64,000 nucleotides of DNA from Duganella sp. CF458 (GTDB lineage Bacteria > Pseudomonadota > Gammaproteobacteria > Burkholderiales > Burkholderiaceae_D): contig NZ_FOOF01000013.1 in the NCBI RefSeq assembly GCF_900113115.1, positions 1 to 64,000 on the forward strand, in the 5' to 3' direction. Within the stretch, counting starts at the first letter, position 1; each line of letters starts with the position of its first letter. The translations under genes were made by a program, and so were the position numbers. The notes under the pieces were generated by a model. That model had not been told where the DNA came from, did not search any database, and worked only from the letters and a program-made list of their open reading frames with translations. This document shows, piece by piece, positions 25,974 to 33,968 of the stretch.

Positions 25974-27224
25974 ATGGCGCAAGCGGCAGCAAGGCTGAAT
26001 GACCCAATCGGTCATAGCCCGACCATGAGCTGGCTGCTGGCTGGCGTCATCGCAGCTGCAGCCATTGCCGTAACGGCGGTCGCTGTAGTCGGCACCGGCG
26101 GCCTGGCCGCAGCCGCCATCATTGGCGGTGCGGCAGCAGCGGGCGGCGGCATCGGCGAAGTACTGAGCACCATGAGCTGGGCCCCCAAGGAGGAAGTAGG
26201 TAAGATCACCACCGCCGGCTCGCCAAATGTTTTCACCAACGGCCTGCGCGCCATCCGCGCCCATCTCGACATGGCGAAATGCGACAAGCATACAGACACA
26301 GAGAAGGTGGCGACCGGTAGCGGCAAGGTGTTCATCAACAGCATGCCGGCAGCAAGGGTGGATGACAAGACCACGTGCAGCGCCACCATCACCAAAGGTT
26401 CACCCAATGTGAATATCGGCGGCGAGACCGTGCAGACTGACGAAGTTCACGCGGAAGACCTGGTCCCAACCTGGGTTCACGTCGCCTTGTTCGTGGTGGG
26501 CGCGGGTGCAGCCGTGGTACTCGCTGGTCCAGTCGTCGCAGTCGGCGGAGTGGTTGGCGGCATTGCCGGCGGCTTCGGTGGAAGCATGCTCGGCGGGAGA
26601 TTATTTGGCGAAGGCTCAGATGGCCAAAAGTGGTCGATGCTGGCAGGGAGTTTCCTGGGCGGGATGCTTGGCGGGAAGTACGCCGCCAACTGGAAGGCGG
26701 CTGGCAATCAACCAACGAGCGTCATGGCGACAGAGGGGCTTGAGGCGCCAAAACCGCCGCCAGTGCCAGGTGACCCAGATTTCATTGGACCGTTGTCAAA
26801 GATCGATTCGAAAATCCTGTTTGGAGCATCGAAGCCGGGAACCAACAATATTATTGGCGGCCATTCCCCGGATGTCCTGAATTCGCCGAACCACACAATG
26901 AGCCATGACCAGACGGTCATCAACCCGGACGGTACTATCTCGGTCAAAGACTTTAAAATGATGATTGTGCGAAAAGATGGAACGTGGGGCTGGTCCAAGG
27001 GTAAATCTCCGAACACCCACACCATTGCGCCGGAAAGCTGGAGTAACGCGGACATTCTGCGTGCAGGACAGATCACCGCGAAGGCGCCCGGCCGGGTGCT
27101 CGGCGAGTCGAACGGTGTAACCAGGGTATTACATACCGACACGGTCAATGGCGTCCAGTGGCAGGTGATCACAGAAAACGGTGTCATCACCTCGTCGTTC
27201 CCTACCGGCGGAAATGGACTTTGA
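25974..27224 (+). CDS. prePAAR-PAAR effector with C-terminal EndoU nuclease toxin
   Basis: T6SS effector of 416 aa. It opens with the prePAAR motif AARLNDPIGH, two hydrophobic helices (about 18-62), a PAAR domain (about 75-155) and a second glycine-rich hydrophobic stretch (about 165-210). The last 140 residues match the bacterial EndoU RNase toxin pattern: KILFGASKPG, IIGGHSPDVLN (conserved Gly-Gly-His-Ser), HTIAPESWSNADIL, and a terminal GVITSSFPTGG. EndoU toxins cleave RNA with a His-His-Thr/Tyr type site. Predicted transmembrane segments fit Eag-dependent loading and transit through the target inner membrane. Activity itself is inferred from the domain pattern, not shown. Confidence 0.85.
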   Translation: MAQAAARLNDPIGHSPTMSWLLAGVIAAAAIAVTAVAVVGTGGLAAAAIIGGAAAAGGGIGEVLSTMSWAPKEEVGKITTAGSPNVFTNGLRAIRAHLDMAKCDKHTDTEKVATGSGKVFINSMPAARVDDKTTCSATITKGSPNVNIGGETVQTDEVHAEDLVPTWVHVALFVVGAGAAVVLAGPVVAVGGVVGGIAGGFGGSMLGGRLFGEGSDGQKWSMLAGSFLGGMLGGKYAANWKAAGNQPTSVMATEGLEAPKPPPVPGDPDFIGPLSKIDSKILFGASKPGTNNIIGGHSPDVLNSPNHTMSHDQTVINPDGTISVKDFKMMIVRKDGTWGWSKGKSPNTHTIAPESWSNADILRAGQITAKAPGRVLGESNGVTRVLHTDTVNGVQWQVITENGVITSSFPTGGNGL

Positions 27225-27247
27225 ATCAAAACGACAAAGGATCGAAA

Positions 27248-27655
27248 ATGAATGCGAGCGCCCTGAGCGAATTCGAAAGACTGCTTGGCGATGAGACCTC
27301 TCCATGGTTTGAATACAATCTTGAGATGGCTAGCGAATCCTTGAGCGCATTTGTCTCAGAAGATTGGCGCGGCTTGCAGTCCAAGGTATTATCGTTTTCC
27401 GCATGCGTCCAGGAGCGCTGTGCGGAAGCTGTTGGCGACTTCGGGAGTAATGATGGAGTGGCCGCTTTGACGACGCTTCTCGCGTCCTCGCCCTACCTCG
27501 ACGTCGCGGCAATCGCTGCAAGCCAACTCGACGATATGGAGATTGAACTGCCACTTTCCCTGCGTGGAAAACTGCAACAATTGCTGGATCAGTTGATGGC
27601 TCGCCACAGCACGCGTGCAGAAGACGTTCAGCGATTAATCTCGCACTTATGCTGA
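27248..27655 (+). CDS. Candidate immunity protein to the EndoU effector
   Basis: A 135-aa acidic, all-helical protein directly after the toxin gene (23-nt gap). The pattern of paired helices (LQSKVLSFSACVQERCAEAVG, ALTTLLASSPYLDVAAIAA, LRGKLQQLLDQLMARH) suggests a HEAT-like fold. Roughly 21 acidic against 9 basic residues suits binding a nucleic-acid-directed toxin. I chose the ATG at 27248; the longer frame overlaps the effector. No known Imm family is assigned. Function rests on position, size and charge. Confidence 0.65.
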   Translation: MNASALSEFERLLGDETSPWFEYNLEMASESLSAFVSEDWRGLQSKVLSFSACVQERCAEAVGDFGSNDGVAALTTLLASSPYLDVAAIAASQLDDMEIELPLSLRGKLQQLLDQLMARHSTRAEDVQRLISHLC

Positions 27656-27967
27656 GCACATATGCTGCCCTGCAAAGTGGTGTAACGGAATGCGATGAAA
27701 GCGCAGTTTCGATTTACTGCAGCGGCTTATAGACGTGGGAGACGATGAGGTGACGATCGCTGCGCTCGACTCCATCAATGCATTGGCCTCGTATGGCCTG
27801 GATATTTCCGGCAATGCCACGAAACTGCGTAATGCCATCGCCGAGACAAGATCCAATGCTGGTGCAGCTGTATAGCGCATGCTGAACGCCCTTGAAGACA
27901 AACTACTGCCTGCCTGAAGTGGCTGAGCAAGCGTCCGGCCGTCAAGCCGAACGCATTGCCAAGTACC
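27656..27967 (+). pseudogene. Degenerate remnants after the immunity gene
   Basis: This 312-nt stretch has no intact gene. A stop-bounded frame at 27699-27875 reads LLQRLIDVGDDEVTIAALD followed by SINALASYGLDISG, a helix-pair pattern like the preceding immunity protein. In another frame, 27910-27990 reads LPEVAEQASGRQAERIAKYL. Neither has a start codon or ribosome site. They look like broken pieces of one or two former HEAT-like immunity genes, perhaps from an earlier toxin cassette. The reading is by eye and could be chance. Confidence 0.45.
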
Positions 27968-29155
27968 TCAAGCGGCTGGCACCCTCACCCAGCCTTCCAT
28001 CAAGACCCGCGCGCTGCGGCTCATGATGGCTTTCTTCACGGTCCACTCACCCTTCTCCTGCGTAGCTTGCGCGCCGACACGTAAGGTGCCGGATGGATGG
28101 CCGAAGCGCACTGCTTCGCGCTCGCCGCCGCCGGCAGCCTGGTTGACCAGCGTGCCTGGAATCGCGGCTGCCGTACCGATTGCCACGGCGGCAGTGCCCA
28201 TCATTGCGTGGTGCAGCTTGCCCATGGAGAGCGCGCGTACCAGCAGGTCGATATCGCCGGCCTGCACCTGCTTGCCGCTGGATGCGGCGTAGCTGGCCGG
28301 CGGCGCGACGAAGGCGACCTTCGGCGTGTGCTGGCGGGTGGCCGCCTCGCTCACGTCCTTGATCAGGCCCATGCGCAATGCGCCGTAGGCGCGGATGGTC
28401 TCGAACTTGGCCAACGCGGCGGCGTCGCCGTTGATCGCTTCCTGCAACTCGGTGCCGTTGTAGCCGATGGCGTCCGCGTTGATGAAGATGGTCGGAATGC
28501 CGGCATTGATCATGGTGGCCTTCAGCGTGCCGACGCCTGGAACCTCCAGGTCGTCGACCAGGCGGCCGGTAGGGAACATCGAACCGCCCGCGCCCTCTTC
28601 TTCCGCAGCCGGGTCCATAAATTCAAGCTGTACTTCGGCGGCCGGGAAGGTCACGCCATCGAGCTCGAAGTCGCCGGTCTCCTGCACTTCGCCGTTGGTC
28701 ATCGGAATGTGGGCGATGATGGTCTTGCCGATGTTGGCCTGCCAGATCCGCACCACGGCCATGCCGTCACGCGGCACGCGGGCCGGGGCAACCAGGCCAC
28801 CGCTGATGGCGAACGCACCCACCGCAGCCGACAGGTTGCCGCAGTTGCCGCTCCAGTCGACAAAGGCCTTGTCGATGCTGACCTGGCCGAACAGGTAGTC
28901 CACGTCGTGATCCGAGCGGGTGGAGGCGGACAGGATCACCGTCTTGCTGGTGCTCGATGTCGCGCCGCCCATGCCGTCGATCTGCTTGCCGTACGGGTCC
29001 GGGCTGCCGATTACGCGAAGCAGCAAGGCGTCGCGCGCGGCCCCTGGCACCTGGGCCGCTTCCGGCAAGTCCTGCAGCCGGAAGAACACGCCCTTGCTGG
29101 TGCCGCCACGCATATAGGTAGCCGGCACCTTGATTTGGGGTTTATGTGTGGTCAT
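27968..29155 (-). CDS. prpF: 2-methylaconitate cis-trans isomerase
   Basis: PrpF of the 2-methylcitrate cycle, 395 aa, which isomerises the AcnD product so that aconitase can hydrate it to 2-methylisocitrate. It has the family start KVPATYMRGGTSKGVFF with the catalytic Lys region, DGMGGATSSTSKTVIL, and the second diaminopimelate-epimerase-like half with VDWSGNCGNLSAAVGAFAI. Length is typical. Last gene of prpBC-acnD-prpF, overlapping acnD by one base. Its 3' end abuts the degenerate T6SS remnants, marking the boundary between core and accessory DNA. Confidence 0.95.
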   Translation of the reverse strand: MTTHKPQIKVPATYMRGGTSKGVFFRLQDLPEAAQVPGAARDALLLRVIGSPDPYGKQIDGMGGATSSTSKTVILSASTRSDHDVDYLFGQVSIDKAFVDWSGNCGNLSAAVGAFAISGGLVAPARVPRDGMAVVRIWQANIGKTIIAHIPMTNGEVQETGDFELDGVTFPAAEVQLEFMDPAAEEEGAGGSMFPTGRLVDDLEVPGVGTLKATMINAGIPTIFINADAIGYNGTELQEAINGDAAALAKFETIRAYGALRMGLIKDVSEAATRQHTPKVAFVAPPASYAASSGKQVQAGDIDLLVRALSMGKLHHAMMGTAAVAIGTAAAIPGTLVNQAAGGGEREAVRFGHPSGTLRVGAQATQEKGEWTVKKAIMSRSARVLMEGWVRVPAA

Positions 29156-31752
29156 CAGGCTGCCTTTGCGGATTCAAGGAAGTCCTGCGCGAAGCGCTGC
29201 AGCACGCCGCCAGCCTCATAGATCGACACATCTTCCGACGAGTCGAGGCGACAGGTGACCGGCACTTCCACGCGCTCGCCGTTCTTACGGTTGATCACCA
29301 GAGTCAGGGTGGCGCGCGGCGCACGTTTGCCGATCACGTCGAAGGTCTCGGTGCCGTCGATGCCCAGCGTCAGGCGGTTCACGCCCGGCTTGAACTCCAG
29401 CGGCAGCACGCCCATGCCCACCAGGTTGGTACGGTGGATACGCTCGAAGCCTTCAGCCACGATCGCTTCCACGCCTGCCAGGCGCACGCCTTTCGCCGCC
29501 CAATCACGCGAAGAACCCTGGCCGTAGTCGGCGCCGGCGATCACGATCAGCGGCTGCTTGCGCTCCATATAGGTTTCGATGGCTTCCCACATGCGGGTCA
29601 CCTTGCCTTCCGGCTCAACGCGGGCCAGCGAGCCGGCCTTGATGCTGCCGTCCGCATTGCGCACCATCTCGTTTTTCAGCGTCGGGTTGGCGAAGGTGGC
29701 TCGCTGCGCGGTCAGGTGGTCGCCGCGGTGGGTTGCGTAAGAGTTGAAGTCCTCTTCCGGCAGGCCCATTTTGTGCAGGTATTCGCCGGCGGCGGAATCC
29801 ATCATGATCGCGTTCGATGGCGACAGGTGGTCGGTGGTGATGTTATCGCCCAGCACGGCCAGCGCGCGCATGCCGCTCAGGGTACGTTCGCCTGCCAGCG
29901 CGCCTTCCCAGTAAGGCGGACGGCGGATGTAGGTCGATTGCGCACGCCAGTCGTACAGCGGTTCGGCGCGTTCGGCAGCTTCTTCGCTGCGCGCAAACAT
30001 CGGGATGTAGACCTTGCGGAAGTGATCCGGCTTGACGGAGGAAGCGACGATGGCATCGATCTCTTCGTCGCTTGGCCACAGGTCCTTCAGGGTAACCGGA
30101 TTGCCGGCGGCATCGTGGCCCAGCACGTCTTTCTCGATGTCGAAACGGATGGTACCGGCGATGGCGTAGGCAACCACCAGCGGCGGCGAAGCCAGGAAGG
30201 CTTGCTTGGCGTAGGGGTGGATACGGCCGTCGAAGTTGCGGTTGCCCGACAGGACCGCGGTGGCGTACAGGTCGCGCTCCACCACTTCCTTCTGGATCAC
30301 AGGGTCCAGCGCGCCGGACATGCCGTTGCAGGAAGTGCAGGCGTAGGCCACCACACCGAATCCCAGCGTTTCCAGCTCAGGCATCAGGCCGGCCTCCTCC
30401 AGATACAGCGTGACGGCCTTGGAGCCCGGCGCCAGCGAGGACTTGACCCATGGCTTGCGCAGCAAGCCGGCCTGGTTCGCGTTGCGGGCCAGCAGGCCGG
30501 CGGCGATCATATTGCGCGGGTTGTTGGTGTTGGTGCAGCTGGTGATGGCGGCGATGATGACGGCGCCGTCAGGCATTTTGCCTGGCTCGTTTTCCACCAC
30601 GCCCGAGATGCCGCGCGCGGCCAGCTCGCTGGTCGGCACGCGCTTGTGCGGGTTGGATGGGCCGGCGATATTGCGCACCACGGTCGACAAGTCGAATGTC
30701 AGGACGCGCTCGTATTCCACCTTGGCCAGGTCGTCCGACCATAGGCCGGTGTGCTTGGCGTAGGTCTCCACCAGTTCGACCAGGTCGTCGTCGCGACCAG
30801 TCAGCTTCAGGTACTTGATGGTCTGCGCGTCGATGGAGAACATCGCTGCAGTTGCGCCGAATTCCGGCGCCATGTTGGAGATGGTGGCGCGGTCGCCCAG
30901 GGTCAACGCGGTCGAACCTTCACCGTAGAACTCCAGGTATGCCGAGACCACTTTTTCCTTGCGCAGGAATTCGGTCAGCGCCAGCACGATGTCGGTGGCG
31001 GTGATGCCTGGCTGCGGCTTGCCGGTCAGCTCAACGCCGATAATGTCCGGCAGGCGCATCCAGGATGCGCGGCCCAGCATTACAGTTTCCGCTTCCAGGC
31101 CGCCCACACCGATGGCGATCACGCCCAGCGCATCAACCATCGGGGTGTGGGAGTCGGTGCCGACCAGGGTGTCCGGATAGGCCACCCCATCGGTCACCTG
31201 AATCACCGGCGACATGCGCTCCAGGTTGATCTGGTGCAGGATGCCGTTCCCCGGCGGGATCACGTCGACGTTCTGGAACGCTTTCTTGGTCCAATTGATG
31301 AAGTCGAAGCGGTCTTCATTGCGGCGGTCTTCAATGGCGCGGTTCTTGTTGAACGCATCCGGGTCGAAACCGCCGCATTCAACGGCCAGCGAGTGGTCGA
31401 CCACCAACTGGGTCGGCACCACCGGGTTGACCAGGGCCGGGTCGCCACCCTGCTCCGCGATCGCGTCGCGCAGGCCGGCCAGGTCGACCAGCGCGGTCTG
31501 GCCCAGGATGTCGTGACACACCACGCGCGCCGGGAACCATGGGAAGTCCAGGTCGCGTTTGCGCTCGATCAGTTGCGACAGCGACGCGGTCAGCGTGGCC
31601 GGATCGCAGCGGCGAACCAGGTTTTCCGCCAGCACGCGCGAGGTGTACGGCAGTGTGGCGTAGGCGCCCGGCTTGATCGCATCGACGGCTTCGCGCGCGT
31701 CGAAGTAATCGAGCTTGGTGCCTGGGAGTTGTTTGCGGTATTGGCTGTTCAT
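29155..31752 (-). CDS. acnD: Fe/S-dependent 2-methylcitrate dehydratase
   Basis: Aconitase-family enzyme of propionate breakdown, 865 aa, dehydrating 2-methylcitrate to 2-methyl-trans-aconitate. Substrate and cluster residues are seen in LVVDHSLAVECGG, VGTDSHTPMVDALG, SCTNTNNPRNMIAAG and CTSCNGMSGALDP (cluster cysteines). The swivel domain (about 690-840) contains GADYGQGSSRDWAAKG. The prpF neighbour distinguishes AcnD from housekeeping AcnA, because AcnD needs PrpF. The gene starts 3 nt after prpC ends. Confidence 0.95.
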   Translation of the reverse strand: MNSQYRKQLPGTKLDYFDAREAVDAIKPGAYATLPYTSRVLAENLVRRCDPATLTASLSQLIERKRDLDFPWFPARVVCHDILGQTALVDLAGLRDAIAEQGGDPALVNPVVPTQLVVDHSLAVECGGFDPDAFNKNRAIEDRRNEDRFDFINWTKKAFQNVDVIPPGNGILHQINLERMSPVIQVTDGVAYPDTLVGTDSHTPMVDALGVIAIGVGGLEAETVMLGRASWMRLPDIIGVELTGKPQPGITATDIVLALTEFLRKEKVVSAYLEFYGEGSTALTLGDRATISNMAPEFGATAAMFSIDAQTIKYLKLTGRDDDLVELVETYAKHTGLWSDDLAKVEYERVLTFDLSTVVRNIAGPSNPHKRVPTSELAARGISGVVENEPGKMPDGAVIIAAITSCTNTNNPRNMIAAGLLARNANQAGLLRKPWVKSSLAPGSKAVTLYLEEAGLMPELETLGFGVVAYACTSCNGMSGALDPVIQKEVVERDLYATAVLSGNRNFDGRIHPYAKQAFLASPPLVVAYAIAGTIRFDIEKDVLGHDAAGNPVTLKDLWPSDEEIDAIVASSVKPDHFRKVYIPMFARSEEAAERAEPLYDWRAQSTYIRRPPYWEGALAGERTLSGMRALAVLGDNITTDHLSPSNAIMMDSAAGEYLHKMGLPEEDFNSYATHRGDHLTAQRATFANPTLKNEMVRNADGSIKAGSLARVEPEGKVTRMWEAIETYMERKQPLIVIAGADYGQGSSRDWAAKGVRLAGVEAIVAEGFERIHRTNLVGMGVLPLEFKPGVNRLTLGIDGTETFDVIGKRAPRATLTLVINRKNGERVEVPVTCRLDSSEDVSIYEAGGVLQRFAQDFLESAKAA

Positions 31753-31754
31753 GA

Positions 31755-32906
31755 TTACTTGCGGTCCTTCAGTGGTACGAAGGCCAGGTCTTCAGGGCCG
31801 ACGTAGTTGGCGCTTGGACGGATGATCTTGTTGTCGATGCGCTGTTCGATCACGTGGGCAGCCCAGCCCGAGGTACGGGAGATGACGAACAACGGGGTGA
31901 ACATGGCGGTCGGCACGCCCATCATGTGGTACGACACGGCGGAGAACCAGTCCAGGTTCGGGAACATCTTCTTGATTTCCCACATCACCGATTCCAGGCG
32001 CTCGGCGATGTCGAACATCTTCATCGAGCCCGCTTCCTGCGACAGGGAACGCGCCACTTCCTTGATCACCACGTTGCGCGGGTCGGAGATGGTGTAGACA
32101 GGATGGCCGAAACCGATCACCACTTCCTTGTTGGCGACGCGGTTGCGGATGTCGGCTTCCGCTTCGTCGGCGTTTTCGTAGCGCTGCTGGATGTCCAGCG
32201 CGACTTCGTTGGCGCCGCCGTGCTTGGGACCGCGCAATGCGCCGATCGCGCCGGTGATGGCGGAGTGGATGTCGGAACCGGTGCCGGAGATCACGCGGCT
32301 GGTGAAGGTGGAAGCGTTGAACTCGTGCTCAGCGTACAGGATCAGCGAGGTATGCATGGCGCGGACCCACGATTCGGATGGCTTTTCGCCGTGCAGCAGG
32401 TGCAGGAAGTGGCCGCCGATGGTGTCGTCGTCGGTTTCCACGTCGATGCGCTTGCCGTTGGTGCTGTAGTGGTACCAGTACAGCAGCATGGAGCCGAAGG
32501 AAGCCATCAGGCGGTCGGCGATGTCGCGCGCGCCGGCGATGTTGTGGTCGTCCTTTTCAGGCAGGCAGCAGCCCAGCACAGACACACCGGTGCGCATCAC
32601 GTCCATCGGGTGGGCCGAGGCAGGCAGCGCTTCCAGTGCCGATTTCACGCCTTGCGGCAGGCCGCGCAGGGACTTCAGCTTCTTCTTGTAGCCTTTCAGT
32701 TCGGCGATGTTCGGCAGCTTGCCATGCACCAGCAGGTAGGCGATTTCTTCGAATTCGCAGGTGGTGGCGACGTCCAGGATGTCGTAGCCGCGGTAGTGCA
32801 GGTCGTTGCCGGTCTTGCCGACGGAACACAGGGCGGTATTGCCGGCTGCAACGCCGGACAGGGCAACGGATTTCTTAGGCTTGAAGGTTGGGGCTTGCTC
32901 GGTCAT
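31755..32906 (-). CDS. prpC: 2-methylcitrate synthase
   Basis: Citrate-synthase-fold enzyme condensing propionyl-CoA with oxaloacetate, 383 aa. Catalytic motifs are EHEFNASTFTSRV (His and region), GPKHGGANE and VIGFGHPVYTISDPR (catalytic His); the third active-site Asp lies in FNASTF-to-PNLDWFSA surroundings. The compact size and operon place it as PrpC instead of GltA. The ATG at 32906 has GAGGAGAG upstream; the longer frame runs into prpB and is rejected. It follows prpB by 25 nt. Confidence 0.95.
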   Translation of the reverse strand: MTEQAPTFKPKKSVALSGVAAGNTALCSVGKTGNDLHYRGYDILDVATTCEFEEIAYLLVHGKLPNIAELKGYKKKLKSLRGLPQGVKSALEALPASAHPMDVMRTGVSVLGCCLPEKDDHNIAGARDIADRLMASFGSMLLYWYHYSTNGKRIDVETDDDTIGGHFLHLLHGEKPSESWVRAMHTSLILYAEHEFNASTFTSRVISGTGSDIHSAITGAIGALRGPKHGGANEVALDIQQRYENADEAEADIRNRVANKEVVIGFGHPVYTISDPRNVVIKEVARSLSQEAGSMKMFDIAERLESVMWEIKKMFPNLDWFSAVSYHMMGVPTAMFTPLFVISRTSGWAAHVIEQRIDNKIIRPSANYVGPEDLAFVPLKDRK

Positions 32907-32931
32907 GTTGGTCTCTCCTCGGATCGTCGAA

Positions 32932-33819
32932 TTATTTTTTGGCGGCGGCGAACAGCGCATCCAGCTTCTGCTCGAAGTCGTGATAGTTGATGCGCTCGTA
33001 CAGTTCGGCGCGGGTCTGCATGGTGTCGACCACGTTCTGCTGGGTGCCGTCGCGGCGGATCGCGGTGTACACATTTTCGGCCGCCTTGTTCATGGCGCGG
33101 AAGGCCGACAACGGATACAGCACCAGGCCTACGTCGGCGGACTTCAGTTCCTCCACGGTGAACAGCGGAGTCGAACCGAATTCGGTGATGTTGGCCAGCA
33201 CCGGAACTTTTACCGCTGCTGCGAACTGCTTGTACATGTCCAGCGAGATCATCGCCTCCGGGAAGATCATGTCGGCGCCGGCTTCCACGCAAGCCACTGC
33301 GCGGTCGATTGCTGCCTCAAGGCCTTCCACTGCCAGCGCATCGGTGCGCGCCATGATCACGAAGTTTTCATCGGTGCGCGCGTCAACGGCGGCCTTGATG
33401 CGGTCGATCATCTCGCCCTTGGAGACGATTTCCTTACCCGGACGGTGGCCGCATCGCTTGGCGCCCACCTGGTCTTCGATATGCATTGCCGCGGCGCCGA
33501 ACTTGATCATCGACTTTACGGTACGGGCCACGTTGAAGGCCGAGGAGCCGAAGCCGGTATCCACGTCCACCAGCAGCGGCAGGTCGCACACGTCGGTAAT
33601 GCGGCGCACGTCGGTCAGCACGTCATCCAGGTTGGAGATGCCCAGGTCCGGCAAGCCCAGGGAGCCGGCTGCCACACCGCCGCCCGACAAGTAGATCGCC
33701 TTGAAGCCGGCGCGCTTGGCCAGCAGGGCGTGGTTGGCGTTGATCGCACCCACCACCTGCAGCGGGGATTCTTCTTGTACGGCCTTGCGGAAGGCGGCAC
33801 CTGCGGAATATTGGCTCAT
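32932..33819 (-). CDS. prpB: 2-methylisocitrate lyase
   Basis: Last enzyme of the 2-methylcitrate cycle, splitting 2-methylisocitrate to succinate and pyruvate, 295 aa. It belongs to the PEP mutase/isocitrate lyase superfamily, with the catalytic Cys in GAKRCGHRPGKE, LLVDVDTGFGSS as metal-binding region, and IMARTDALAVEG. First gene of the operon; a sigma-54 promoter lies upstream. Divergent from prpR. Confidence 0.96.
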   Translation of the reverse strand: MSQYSAGAAFRKAVQEESPLQVVGAINANHALLAKRAGFKAIYLSGGGVAAGSLGLPDLGISNLDDVLTDVRRITDVCDLPLLVDVDTGFGSSAFNVARTVKSMIKFGAAAMHIEDQVGAKRCGHRPGKEIVSKGEMIDRIKAAVDARTDENFVIMARTDALAVEGLEAAIDRAVACVEAGADMIFPEAMISLDMYKQFAAAVKVPVLANITEFGSTPLFTVEELKSADVGLVLYPLSAFRAMNKAAENVYTAIRRDGTQQNVVDTMQTRAELYERINYHDFEQKLDALFAAAKK

Positions 33820-33858
33820 GATGTCCTTAAACGTTATGGAGAAGTCTGCCGTCCATAG

Positions 33859-33874
33859 TGCAAGCGGCGTGCCA
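33859..33874 (-). promoter_or_regulatory. Sigma-54 promoter of the prp operon
   Basis: On the minus strand the sequence TGGCACGCCGCTTGCA matches the -24/-12 consensus TGGCAC-N5-TTGCA exactly, including the invariant GG and GC. Its position 40 nt before the prpB ATG and downstream of the PrpR palindrome fits activation by PrpR, which has the GAFTGA loop that contacts sigma-54. Confidence 0.88.
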
Positions 33875-33927
33875 GCCGCTGCTGTCCTGCAAAATCAAGC
33901 ACTTGCAACGCCGGCGCCAGAGTATAA

Positions 33928-33968
33928 TGTTTCAAATTGAAACACGTGAAACGTTTTCGGTGAAACAT
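33928..33968. promoter_or_regulatory. PrpR operator: TGTTTCA palindrome and extra half-sites
   Basis: TGTTTCAAATTGAAACA (33928-33944) is a perfect 7-3-7 inverted repeat. Two more GTGAAAC half-sites follow at 33946-33951 and 33960-33966, the last touching the prpR start codon. The array lies about 55-95 nt upstream of the sigma-54 promoter, a usual enhancer distance, and could also mediate autorepression of prpR. Confidence 0.7.

Noticed and set aside
22609..27655. Prophage tail module
   Set aside because: VgrG resembles phage tail proteins, but the Eag-like adaptor and PAAR toxin are T6SS-specific and no capsid, portal or integrase gene is present.
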